Of a stretch of DNA of 64,000 nt, positions 22,865-33,945 are shown piece after piece (the stretch's first letter is position 1; every line of letters begins with the position of its first letter). The notes beneath the pieces were generated by a model. That model was not told the origin of the DNA and did not search any database. It was given only the letters and a program-made list of their open reading frames with translations. The stretch comes from Manis javanica (taxonomy: Eukaryota > Chordata > Mammalia > Pholidota > Manidae), in NCBI RefSeq assembly GCF_040802235.1, contig NC_133158.1, positions 21,517,001 through 21,581,000 of the forward strand, given 5' to 3'. The position numbers and the translations under genes are program-made.

Positions 22865-24930
22865 TTATTCTTAGATTGTTACTGTTTCTTAAATGCTCCC
22901 CTTGGTGCCTGTCATGGACCACTTGGCTTATGATTGTGGGTGGCTGGGAGTAGAAGTTGTAAACCAGGTCACTTAAACTCAGAATTTAGCCAGTGGCTCT
23001 TTCACATTTGTAAGCAAGAATATTGCTAGCCTCCCCGCCGAGCTAGCATGAGGACTGACCTTTTATGGATCACAGGAAGGAAGCCCAGCTTCTCAAAAGA
23101 GAAGTCAGACTAGTTTTGCCGTGAAAGACTTCGCCAACAAAGCTCTGCACAGAGGCAGGAATACTCAATGCAGGAGAAAGCAGAGCATGTGCCAATGATA
23201 GAAACACAAGGAACTTAAAGGTAGGAGAGGGGTTTATGGGATGGTTAGATTTGGGGTGGGGAGGAGTGTAAGAAGACAGAATAAGGAAATCAAAGTATAG
23301 AGAGAATGTGTCACACTCTATCCTGTATCGTGTTGGTTCTCTCCAAATGTGTACCTAAGAAGGGTGGAGGGTGGAGGCTTTCCAACATCTTTGAAGATTG
23401 TATATTTTTAAGGTTAACCATCATAAAAGGATCTAAGCAGAAAGGGGGCAGTAAGACATGCAGAGGAGTTTCTCTCAGGAATGCACTTTTTTAAAAAGCA
23501 GTTTAATCATCACCGACCAGAGAAGCAGGTGACTCTAATTACCCGGATTATTAGAACTTATTTTTTAACTGAGGTGGTGCATTTAGGTAATGTGCATATG
23601 AAGAGCTGTGAACTAAGGAGTAGGCGGAGGGTGGAGACCTGAGGAGGGTGACGGCCAGCTTCACCTGCTGGGCCTCAAGATCTTTGCCTCCAAAAGCTTT
23701 GAGCTTCTTTCTAGCTAGAAGCCACACCAACTGGATTTATGTCCTGTTACATATACTTAACAGTTGTGCCATCACGGGTGGTTATTTCAACTCTCTTGAG
23801 CTTAATTTCCTACTCTTGGAAGAAAGATAACAAAGGTATGCTTTACAGGAATGGGTGGGACAGATCGAAAAAGAATGCATAGTGACTGCCACAAGGTGAA
23901 TACTAAAGTAAATGAGAGTTATTATCTGTCTAATGAGGGATTGAATCACTTTTGTGATCCCTTCTAGCACCTAGAAGTTTCTCATTCCATAGATCATTAT
24001 TCATGATTTGAAATTTTTGAATATGTGCATATTCACTATAATTATATAGCACATATGTATTTCTTCATATCTTCAGTAAGGTTGTCTTCCTTTTGTCATT
24101 TTTGTCAGCTTTTTTCCAGAAGAGAAGAAGAACAGAATCACATGGCCACATTATAACAATTTGCCACTAGCGATACTATTTCCCTAATGGGGACTTTCCA
24201 GAATACTTCCATTGGGTGTTTGCACCTTCCCAAACGATCCAAGATAAAGAGCCTACTATGTCTCTTGAAATGTGACTTTACAATCCAATTATCTTGATTG
24301 TCGGGAATCTTCTTCTTTTCTAGTTAAATTTACTTTAATTTCAACTTGTGCCATGGTAAATAATTCACTCTTTTCTCTGATCTGGTGGATGTACATATAG
24401 CAAACACGCCTTCATTCCTCTTTCTCTCTCTGCCTCTGTTTCTATGTATGTAACTAGTGCAGTGTTTGCTATGGCCCCTTGCCACAAAAAATGTATGAAT
24501 TAACTAGATGCAACAAACACAAGTAAAACACTCAAGTAAAATATTTGAATGCTAAGCTTTAGGGAATAGGAAACATATAATGATAAAAGTGAAAGATATG
24601 AGGAAATAATTTAAAAGGACAAGGTTTACCCAGGTATCAGTAAGGCCTCAGTATATGCACCTATATCCACATTTATATAAGATGCTCTGAGGCCCTGAAA
24701 GATGTGGGCAAAAAACATTATAAATAAATAAACATTGTAAATAAATAAAACATATTTATTCTACAATGCCTTCCAATATTGGAGGGAGGCTAACATAGTT
24801 TGGAAATGATTTTTAAAATCAGAATAGATGTTAAAGCCCTTTGTTGTTTTGATTTTCTGTCTGATTTCCAGTTAACCAAAAGGATTTTTTTCCTAAATAC
24901 TTAGTTTTTACCATTTTGGTAGCTGAATCA
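22865..24930. other. Unassigned sequence, one possible MIR remnant
   Basis: No gene recognised. Around 23780-23840 ('cttgagcttaatttcctact') there is a weak MIR-like core. The rest carries only short frames. Confidence 0.45.
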
Positions 24931-24934
24931 ATTA

Positions 24935-25440
24935 GGATTCTTCTGATTCCAATGACAACTTAAAGGGGAATAAAAAATGAGAGAAATTATGATTTTGTGT
25001 AATTAGAAGTTGAGAGACAGGGTTCAGGTTTGGTGGAGTGAATGATTCAATAATGCTATCAAAGACTAAGGTTTTTTTCCATCTTCCTGTGTTAGTTAAA
25101 TCTCTGACTGGTTGTTCAATGGCTGAGGCAGTTCAAGGGATCTCATCCCATAGAAGGTGATGCCAAGAAGAAAAAGGGAGATTAACTTTCTTAACAGCAA
25201 GTAGGTTTTCACAGAAACCTCCTGAAGCCTCATTGCCCCGAGTTGAATTGTATTCCTGTTTCTGAACTAGTGTCTGGTGAGGGACACAGAACAACCTTAA
25301 AACCAGTCAAACTCAGACCTGAGTTTGTGTCTGAGTGGGAGAGGGGCGGGTCATGCAAAAATACTCTAGATGGGTCAAGAGAGAAATAATTAGAGTAGGT
25401 ATACTGGATGGACATCTGACATTGTCTGACATAATAGGGT
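24935..25440 (-). repeat. Possible ancient interspersed repeat, class unresolved
   Basis: The stretch from 'attaggattcttctgattcc' through 'gttcaatggctgaggcagtt' to 'gggcgggtcatgcaaaaat' resembles a dispersed mammalian repeat that I remember but cannot name. Strand and borders are uncertain. Confidence 0.3.
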
Positions 25441-25575
25441 TCTTTTCATTTTAACTCGATATCCTCACTGAAACCATAAACATAAATAATGCTTTGCATA
25501 TTCCAAACCAATATCCTTGGAGTTTAGAGGCCCTAGTTATTTGGGAGTATTCTGGTTTGTAAAATATCTGGTAAT

Positions 25576-25670
25576 GTTCTTTTTATTGTTGTTATTTTTT
25601 TGTGTTTATTTATTGCTTTTTTCCATTTTCTTTTCTCTCCCTTTTTCTTTTCTAACAAAAATTCACATGC
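25576..25670. repeat. Pyrimidine-rich low-complexity tract
   Basis: Almost continuous T and C on the plus strand (ttttctctccctttttct). No coding potential. The frames on either strand across it are incidental. Confidence 0.75.
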
Positions 25671-25959
25671 CCAGCTAAAATCACTTACTTCCCAGACTCT
25701 GCTGCCTCTAGGTGGCCATGGTGGTAGAGTTCCTGCCAGTGAGACTCTGAGAATTTGCCACAGGATTTGGGCAAAGCTATTGCTTTCCTTACACAAGCCC
25801 CATCTCTTCTAGCTCCTTTTATATCTGTAAACTCTCCCCAGTTTACGATGTAATTGTTTTAAATATTTCCTCTACATACACTTAGAACCATATCAGATAA
25901 TGCCATAATTTTTCTTTCAACTATCAAACATATTTTAGAAAAATCAGAGATTTGAACAA

Positions 25960-27650
25960 AAGTCTAATGTATTTATTCATATTTTTGCTGACCATGTTCT
26001 TCCTTCCTCATGTTCCAAGTTTAAATTTTTGCATTGTTTCCTTTTCAGAGAACTTGATTTAGCCATTATTTTAGGTTAGGTATGATTGTGAAAAATTTTT
26101 TTACTTTTCCTTCATCTGAGAATGTCTTGATTTCTCCTCCTTCCTGAAGTATATTTTCACCAGCTAGAGGATTCTGGATTGTCAGTTCTTTTCCTTAAGG
26201 ACTAGGAAAATATTTTATCATTTCCTTCTGGCGTCCACAGTCTCTAATGAGAAATTGCCATTCCAGTGTTCTCCTTTTTAAGTAAGAGGAGCCATTTATT
26301 TATCTCTGGCTATTTTCAAAATTATTTTCTTCATCTTCAGTCTTTAGAAGTTTAATTATATTGTATTTTGTCATGGATTTTTTAAGGCATCTTATCAGCA
26401 TCTGATCAGCTTTTAGAGTCTAGGTTTAAAGGCTCTTGCCAAATCTAGAAAGTTTTCAGCTGTTATTTCTGTGAGTACTTTTTCAGCTTTTCCTTCTTTG
26501 TTCTTCTGGTCCTTTGATGACATGAATTTCCTATATTTAGCTGTGGTCCAGTAGGTCTTATAGCTCAGTTCAATTTTTTCAGTATTTTCTCTCTTTTGTT
26601 CAAATTAAGTAATTTGTATTGTTCCCACTTTCAGTTCACTGATCTATCCTCTATCCCCTTTTCTGTTATTGGTCCCATCTGCTAAATATTTCATTTCAGT
26701 TGTTGTAGTTTTTGAAATTTCCATTTGGTTCTTCTTAATAGTTTTTATTTGTTTGCTGAGTTTTTCTAGTTTTCATTTGCTTCATGCACACTTGTGATTG
26801 CCCACTGAAGCATTTTTATCATGGCAGGTTTAAAATCTTTGATAATTCTAACACCTCTTCTCACCTGTTTGTTTTCTTTTTTTCATTTGTTGGAGATGTT
26901 GCTGGTTCTAGTATGATGAGTGATTTTCTTAATGGACATTTTCACAGTATGTTAGACTGGATCTTATTTAAACCTTCTGCTTCAGCTGACTTTCTCTGAC
27001 ATCACTCTGGCACGTCTGGGAAGAAGAGGATGTGGTCCCATTACCATCAAGCGGAGGTAGAAGTCCAAGCTTCCCACTCAGTTTCCACTGGCATCAGAGA
27101 GGTAGAGCTCCCCATTACTGCTGGGTGGGAGATGTGGTTTCCCACGTAGTCTCCATTGGCGCTGTGGAGGGAGGAGCTTCATTACTTGCTAGGGATGGAA
27201 GTCCCAGCTCCTGAGTTGCCTTTTTTGACCCTACCCAGCAGGATTGTGGGGTCACCCTCTTATGGCCTTGTGAGGCTAGGATCTTCCTCTCTTTGCCTTT
27301 ACTGTTAGGATGGGACCACATTTCTTTTTTGATGTTTGTCTGGAGCAGAGTGGCGATTATGTAAAGTTTTCTAACTTGCTTCTCTGTTCCTGGAACTTTG
27401 GAAAGACCAAATCAACTTTCAATGGGGCTTATTTTTTTAGAATGCATGAGAAAACTGGAGAAACTTACCACTGTATCATTCCTTGGGTCTTGAAATCCCT
27501 TGGCAATCTGCATTTTTCTCACCACCCTCTTCCTCCAGTTTTCCTATTTTTATTTTATATATAGCATCCATGGTTTTAATTGTAGTTAGTGCAAGGGATA
27601 GGGTAAAGTATTTCTGCTCTATATTCCTGGAAGCAGAAGTCCCTCAAGAA
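25960..27650 (-). mobile_element. LINE-1 5' region (L1M-type) in antisense
   Basis: Reverse LINE-1 5'UTR sequence of the older L1M type, by memory: 'gaatgtcttgatttctcctc', 'agaaagttttcagctgttat', 'gaaatttccatttggttctt' and 'tttaaaatctttgataatt'. A 70-bp tandem motif lies at 27051-27219. The 5' end is near 27650 ('gatagggtaaagtatttctg'). No ORF2 is attached at the low-coordinate end. The short frames inside are not genes. Confidence 0.75.
27051..27219 (-). repeat. ~70-bp tandem units in the LINE-1 5' region
   Basis: Units begin near 27051, 27124 and 27192. Each has a gtagaagtcc-like start, a 'cccac..agt.tcca.tgg' middle and a 'gagctccccattact' / 'gagcttcattactt' end. There are about 2.4 diverged copies. 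GC is higher than in the surroundings. Confidence 0.65.
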
Positions 27651-27657
27651 AATATAT

Positions 27658-27721
27658 TTTTAATAAGCATCCCAGGTGATTCTGAGGCAGGTGCCTATGG
27701 GCTACACTTTGAGAAACATAT
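27658..27721. repeat. hAT-Charlie (MER20/MER5-like) fragment
   Basis: 'agcatcccaggtgattctga' followed by 'ctacactttgagaaaca', the terminal part of a Charlie-type MITE. Confidence 0.65.
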
Positions 27722-27835
27722 GTAATGAAACTGAGGCCCAGAGAGACCATCTCAAAGGCAAAGGCACAGACGTGTCTGGTAGCACAATACGTAGTCTAAA
27801 CTAGGACCCATGTCTTTGGCTTCCCTTTTAATGTT
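27722..27835 (-). repeat. MIR SINE fragment
   Basis: 'aatgaaactgaggcccagag' with 'aggacccatgtctttggctt' matches the reverse MIR. Confidence 0.7.
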
Positions 27836-27839
27836 CTTT

Positions 27840-28744
27840 CCTCCTCATAACACTAAATGAAACTGCTAAGAATACCAACATGAATTCAGGTAGCAGTTTC
27901 ACTGATATTTATGGAGGCCAGATCATTTGCCTAAAGGTAAAACATGGTCTTAAAGTAGAGGCAGAATTGTTCTAATTCATTTGCTTCCCACAAACTGCAA
28001 TGCAATATTTATCTACTGAGGAGGATTCCAAGCAATTGCTCCAAGATAGGTCATTGTATGCACTTGAAAGAATTGTTCTTGGAAATATAATTCTGTGCAG
28101 TCTGTTGAGGGTGCTGCACATAGCCTGGGTAGTCTGACTCATACACAGTGAAGCTTTTCCAGTTATGTTAATACTCGTTTGGCAGCTGCCTCTATAATTG
28201 TCTAAGTCACTTAGTAGACATGAAGGAAATGTTAATTCTTGGTAAATATAGTTATTCATAACTTGGTGTCAATTGTATCACCCTCAATAAAGATAGTGCT
28301 TCAGATGTCAGTGGTGCTGGGGCAGGAGGTCTGTATTATTCAACTTTGGGGAGCCCTTGAATTCCCTAAAGAGAAATCTGGAGGGACAGGAAATGGCATG
28401 AGACCGAAGGCAGCATACAAATGCCTGTAATGAAATACGGGCATCCTTCAGTGGCTGCCTTTGATTTGACTGGCCCCATGCACAGGTTGTACCAGATGGC
28501 ACTCTCATGGTTTCCATCAATGCAGAAATGTGATGAAGAAGGCAAGGAGGAAAATGGATGAGAAAAATAACACCAAACTGCACAGCTGAAAATAATTATG
28601 ATTACATAGCTAATGACCCAGGGAATTAGACAAAGCCAAACTCATTGGAACTCAGGCCACATGCAAGCAAATGTCACAATTTAATGACAAAAGATGAATT
28701 GCTTTATCTCCTACATAGTAACTCATGATGAGAAGTCATGATGC
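27840..28744. other. Unassigned sequence
   Basis: No gene or clear repeat. The opposing frames at 27972-28259 and 28308-28583 (minus) are not recognised. Confidence 0.5.
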
Positions 28745-29129
28745 TTTTTTTTACTGACATGCAATACTTTACTAGTTTCAAGTGTACACTGTAGTGATTC
28801 TATATTTTTATACATTAAAGAAATGATCCCCACAATAAGTCATCATTATCTGTCACCATACACAGTTATTACAAATTATTGACTGTATTCCAATCCTGTA
28901 CATTATATCCCTGTGACTTATTTATTTTATAACTGAATGTTTATACCTCTTAACCCCTTTCACTTCTTTTTGCCCCCTCCCAATGTCTCCCCACTCTGGT
29001 AACCAACAATTTGTTTTCTGTATCTATGAATCTGTTTCTTTTTTGTTTTGTTCATTTTATTTTTTAGATTCTGCATGTAAGTGAAATCGTACTGTATTTG
29101 TCTTTGTCTGTGTGACTTATTTAGCTTAG

Positions 29130-29206
29130 CATAATACTCTCTGGCTCCATCCAAGTTATTGCAAAGGGCAGGATTTCATTCTGTTTACAGGGCTGAGTAA
29201 TTGTCC

Positions 29207-29248
<42 letters not shown>

Positions 29249-30629
29249 TGTGTGTACACATGCATACGTTTATATACATACCACATCTTCTTTGTCCATT
29301 TAGCCATCAGTGGATACTTAGGTTGCTTCCACTTCTTGGCCATTGTAAATAATACTTCAGTGAACATAGGTGTATGTATGTCTCTTCAAATCTGTATTTT
29401 CATTTTCCTTGAATAAATAACCAGAACTAGAACTGCTGGATTGGCTGATAGTTCCATTTTTATTTTTTGAGGATCATGCATAGTGTTTTCCATCATGGCT
29501 GCACCAGTTTACATTCCTATCAATAGTGCACGAGTGTTCCCATTTCTCCACATGCTTACCAACACTTACATTTTTGTCTTTTTGATAATTTAACAAGTAT
29601 GAGATGATATCTCATTGTGGTTTCAGTTTGCATTTCTCTGATGATTAGTGATATTGAGCATCTTTTCATGTGCCTGCTGGCTATCTGTATGTCTTTTTAG
29701 AAAGATGTCTATTCAAGTCATCTGCACATTTTTAATCCTGTAGTTTGACTTTTCATTTTGAATTTAAGTTTTTTATATATTTTGGGTATAAGCCCCTTAT
29801 CATTTGAAAATATATTCTCCCATTCAGTAAGTTGTCTTTTCATTTTGTTGGTTTCCTTCTCTGTACAGAAGCTTTTTTTTTTGATGTAATCCTATTTGTT
29901 TATTTTGGCTTTTTTTGCCCTGACCTGAAGAGAATGGGCCAAAAAAACACTGCTATGACTGATGTCACACAGCTTACTGCCTGTTTTCTTCTAGAAGTTT
30001 TATGATCCCAGGGATTGAATAAATAATAATTTAAATCCACTTTGAATTTATTTTTATATATAGTGCAATATACATAAAATCATCCTTTTGTGTATAGCTG
30101 TCCAGTTTTCCAAATACCATTTATTGAAGAGATTGTCTTCCTCCCTTGTACATGCTTCTTTCTTTGTCATAGATTAATTGCCCGTATATGCATGGGTTAG
30201 TCTGTGGACTCTGTTCTAGTCCATTGATCTCTATGTCTGTTTTTGTGCCAGTATCATACTGTTTTGATTACTAAAGCTTTGTGGTATAGTTTGAAATTAG
30301 GAAATGTGATGTCTCTAGCTTTGTTCTTTCTCAGTATTGATTTGACTATTCAGGGTCTTTTGTAGTTTCATATAACTTTCAGCATTTTTTTGTTCCAGTT
30401 CTGTAAAAAAATGTCATTGGTATTTAGATAGAGATTTAATTGAATCTGTATATTGCTTTAGGTAGTGTGGCCATTTTAGCAATATTAACCCTTTCAGTCT
30501 ATGAACATGAAATATATTTCCCATTTATTTGTGATATCTTCAATTTGTTCCATCTATATGTAATAGTTTACAGCATTTTTCACCTCCTTGATTAAATTTA
30601 TTCCTAGGTATTTATTCTTTTTGATGCAG
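29130..30629 (-). pseudogene. LINE-1 ORF2 C-terminal relic
   Basis: Only the region from the RT thumb to the C-terminus remains, with many stops. A TG/CA microsatellite has expanded in the coding relic at 29209-29254, giving a run of alternating Thr-His in the minus frame 29185-29367. No catalytic RT core is present. Not functional. Confidence 0.85.
29209..29254. repeat. (TG)n microsatellite inside LINE-1
   Basis: About 22 TG units with one TATG interruption. Confidence 0.97.
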
Positions 30630-30643
30630 AGGAATCATAATTC

Positions 30644-32179
30644 TTCTTTCTGTATCCCTACCTTAGAATAAAATCATAAAGTAGACCCATATCATGAGTC
30701 TCTTTTCATTTTGGAGGAGACTTTCAAAAAGAGTAACAATCTTGGGCTCTTAAAAAAGTCAAGAAATTTCAGTATTCTATTGATATGCATTTTGACCTGT
30801 AGCAATAATAGGCAGAAATAAACAGCATGTTGGAGACAGCCTTTCTGGCACCAAAATATACAGTATATATTCATTGGAGGAAAGGGCAAAGTGTTACACT
30901 TCTTTTGTGGTCATTTAAAAGCATTTACTGAGAGTCCACCATGTATGTGGCCCTGCTTAACAACCTGTTGGAAAGATGAGAGAGACATTACCCGTGCCCG
31001 CCTAGATGAGTTCACGTAGCACACTTTGTGAATATGGATTCAGGGTGGATGTCTGGTTGCTGATCCCTACCTGAGCCCTCCCAGGGTTTGCTGATATTCT
31101 CACCGCCTTCCACTGAAGCTGTGAAAGTTAATATTCAAATGCTAGTGGTACAACTATTTCTTCTTTAATTGATTCACTCAGTTTTTCATCAAATTTTTAC
31201 TGAATACTTATTATGTCCTAGTCACTGTGCTTGGCATTATGTTGAAACTGGTGAACACTATTTTAATGTTGATATTAAAATATAGTATATGACCATATGA
31301 TACAATAAGCTATGATGTTTTTAAATAATAAATATTGCAGGAGAAGTCACAATATCAATGTTTAGAAATCAATGGGGGATTATTATTAGAAAGGTTTACA
31401 AGAAAAAGGTGGATGTATGAGTGCCTCAACTAATGAGTTAGCCAGTTAGGGAAAAAATGTAAAGCAGCTGTCACTAATATTTTGAATCTTAAAAAACATA
31501 TTTATAAAACATGCATTAGGGGAGTAGATAGCTCAGAAGTTTGGCAATGAAAGGCCAGACATTTTAAGTCCATGTAATTGGTTGAAATCCAGCCAAAACT
31601 GATAACAAATGCAACTCTTCCCCATCTGCTGGTTTATGTAAATGAGTTAGTGATCTCATTTAGTTTGCTGGGAGACAGGTGTCTCTACTGCTGAAGCAGC
31701 TACTCACTTGGCACCCAGCCCCAGTCTCAGGCAAAGTCTTGAATTTAGCTACAGGGTAGGACAGAACACAGACATTCTTACCCTATGGGATAAGAATCCC
31801 AGGGAAAGAAAGGCCAGAACTGAAAATCACTGTAGATCTGTGTCCAGTCTGTCAGAGCACTGGATCAGCCATGGTATATAAAATTCCAAACTACTGTGCT
31901 TACATTCTCTACCTCATTTTTCCAAAGTTGAAGATCTACCAGGCAGACATCTCTGAAAGAAATTTTTGCTAGACACTATCAAACCCAAATACCAATACCA
32001 AGCCTGATTGGATGGGACCGCACTTTTTTCTGGAACTTTCATCCATATTCAGGTAACAGGAGAATGCAAGTTGTTTTTAAAACACTTGTAGGGATAACAT
32101 ATTCATAGATAGAATATCATCATTAAGGAAAGCCTTAATTTTTAGTGTGCATCTATTATTGTTAAATAGAAAAGTGGAG
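30644..32179. other. Mostly unassigned, with short L2 3' fragments
   Basis: Reverse L2 ends are visible at about 30912-31010 ('catttactgagagtccacc') and 31160-31265 ('actgaatacttattatgtcc'). The rest shows no gene or repeat that I recognise. Confidence 0.45.
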
Positions 32180-32321
32180 AATAGCACAGACTTTTGAATT
32201 AGAGTATTTGGGTTCAGATCCTTTCATTGTGACATATTAGCTGTGTAACTCTGATTACACAGTTACTGAGAAAGATGCTTAGCTTTAGTGGTCCTTATTT
32301 CTTCAATCCATAAAATGGAGA
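32180..32321 (+). repeat. MIR SINE, left part, split by an LTR
   Basis: 'gggttcagatcctttcattg', 'tagctgtgtaactctgatta', then 'ccataaaatggaga', where it is interrupted. It resumes at 32623. Confidence 0.8.
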
Positions 32322-32622
32322 TGTCTTGCCAATGGGTTTCAGCCCCAGGCAAGTTCGCTGTGGATTCAGAGTGACCAAAGAAATTGACGCAAAACTTTCT
32401 TTGTGGTGAAAGGGTTTATTACCCGGTTTGCTCTTCCGGCGGTAGGTTGAGCAGTAGTGTCTCTGCCTCCGCCCAGAGCACTGGGCCAAGCTCTCCATAT
32501 AGCGCAATAATAGCTTATTGCCTAAAGGAGTGGAAGCGGTAGCCTAGCAACAGGCCAGTTACATCATCAGGTGGTTTAAGTTCAGTGAGGATCCTGGCCA
32601 TAGGAACCCCAACTTCTCCACA
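32322..32622 (-). mobile_element. Solo ERV LTR with 5-bp target duplication
   Basis: On the minus strand the unit runs from TGTGGAGAAG to GGCAAGACA, 301 bases, with TG...CA ends. GGAGA flanks it on both sides (32317-32321 and 32623-32627). A TATA-like box lies near 32497-32502 and an AATAAA signal (reverse) at 32415-32420, so the R region is short. It keeps about seven CpGs, which suggests a younger age than the MIR it splits. No internal viral sequence is present, so it is a recombined solo LTR. The class is uncertain (ERV1-like by look). The minus frame 32295-32507 is incidental. Confidence 0.82.
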
Positions 32623-32745
32623 GGAGATAACAGTATTACCAAGTTCATAGGGTTATTATGAGGATTGAATGAGTTAATGCTTGCAATACACTTGGAGTAG
32701 TGCCTGGCATAGTATGAGTGTTCTGCATAAGTTATCACATGCTAC
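32623..32745 (+). repeat. MIR SINE, right part, resumed after the LTR
   Basis: 'catagggttattatgaggat', 'gaatgagttaatgcttgc' and 'tgcctggcatagtatgag' continue the MIR interrupted at 32321. Its first five bases are the duplicated GGAGA. Confidence 0.85.
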
Positions 32746-32749
32746 CATG

Positions 32750-32945
32750 AGCCAGAAATTGTGCTAATTCAATTAAAAGATCTTCATATCATTTACTTCT
32801 GACATCAAGAATATTTGACACAGGTATCATGCACTGCCACTTTACAGAGGAGGACACTAAGCTTTAGAATGAATGTCAGGAAGGCATGATGGTGACTTAT
32901 TGAGTCTAATGTCAAACCAAGATCTTTCTTCTCTAGTTATTATTT
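32750..32945 (-). repeat. MIR SINE, diverged
   Basis: 'actttacagaggaggacact', with 'aagctttagaatgaatgtc' and 'gtcaaaccaagatcttt', in reverse orientation. Confidence 0.6.
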
Positions 32946-33174
32946 GATATCACATAAATAAGTAGTAATAGGAGAACATTGATTGTAACCCAAGATTCCT
33001 GATTCTCAGTTGAATATACCTTTCATGCATCATGTGAACCTTAATGAGAGAAGCACAGTAATTTCCAATTCCTGATTCCATTAGTGCAAAGGAAAAATAT
33101 GTACAATTTAGTAAAGCATAATAATTGTATGGTTCCTACTCAAAATAATAAATTAAGGGCCAGATACATGCAAT

Positions 33175-33275
33175 TTTTCTTTAAAAAATATTAATGGCTA
33201 TTATGTGGCAAGTATGGTGCTAAATCCAGGGGTCACAGTGGTAAACAATACAGACAAGGTGATTACTGGAAATTT
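33175..33275 (-). repeat. L2 LINE 3'-end fragment
   Basis: 'ctattatgtggcaagtatgg', 'tgctaaatccaggggtcaca' and 'gtggtaaacaatacagacaa' match the reverse L2 3' end. Confidence 0.6.
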
Positions 33276-33479
33276 TCTAAAAAATTCTAATTAGATTGTT
33301 TTTTTTTCATTCGCCAATTTGTTTCACAGTTTCACAAAATTATGAACTGGTTCTGATTCTGTAGGCTTTTACTTATAGACAAATACACTTGCTTTTAACT
33401 ATTTGATAGTAGATATGATCATAATCTTTAAAAAAATGTTATCATTAAAGATACTGAAAGGAAAATATTGTTTTCATTA

Positions 33480-33945
33480 TTATTCTGTTGGACATTGTTC
33501 ATTAAGATCTGTTGCGTGTTCATGATCCACTCGCAAATATCTGGTGGTGCTAGGATGGCCATGTCCACGACTTTAAGATCTTTAGAAAGAGATGGGTCAT
33601 AATGAAGGCATTCATTAGAGATCTGTGAACCAGGGAGGTGGCACACATTGGAGTTCCCACATCATCATTCATATTAATCTGATTAACTTTCCCAGTCTCA
33701 TTTCCAGAGTGCAGGGATCAGGAATTTTGGCAACCATATGGGTAACAGAATCCCTCCCCAAGGATCTTGTAAATTTCTGCCCATATGTTCCCTGTAAAAT
33801 TGCACTGCCTACGGCTTTCTTCCCACAGCTCACATCTGCAAAGATGACCAGCCAACCAGATCTTGTGACAGGGCCCTTCACCCTTTCAGGAATATGCCAG
33901 TGTTGTCATTCCTCACTTGGACATATACATGATTTTCATTAATAA
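33480..33945 (-). other. Unclassified segment, possibly a decayed coding relic
   Basis: The minus strand has two frames (33669-33881 and 33428-33646) with peptide-like composition, for example DLKVVDMAILAPPDICEW. A plus frame also spans 33625-33942. I recognise no protein family and no repeat. It could be a fragment of an old processed pseudogene or of an ERV internal region, or chance. Confidence 0.25.

Larger units (their letters stand above)
28745..30629 (-). mobile_element. 5'-truncated LINE-1 (antisense)
   Basis: The reverse strand gives a 3'UTR with a T-rich left end (28745-28753, the poly(A) tail), then ORF2 C-terminal sequence (for example MAKKWKQPKYPLMAKWTKKM within 29185-29367) and RT thumb-region sequence up to about 30629. 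The element is cut there, as usual for target-primed reverse transcription. Imperfect flanks at 28731-28744 and 30630-30643 could be a decayed target-site duplication. It is an old copy. Confidence 0.9.

Noticed and set aside
29185..29416. Frames with Thr-His or Val-Cys runs
   Set aside because: TG/CA microsatellite inside a LINE-1 ORF2 relic.
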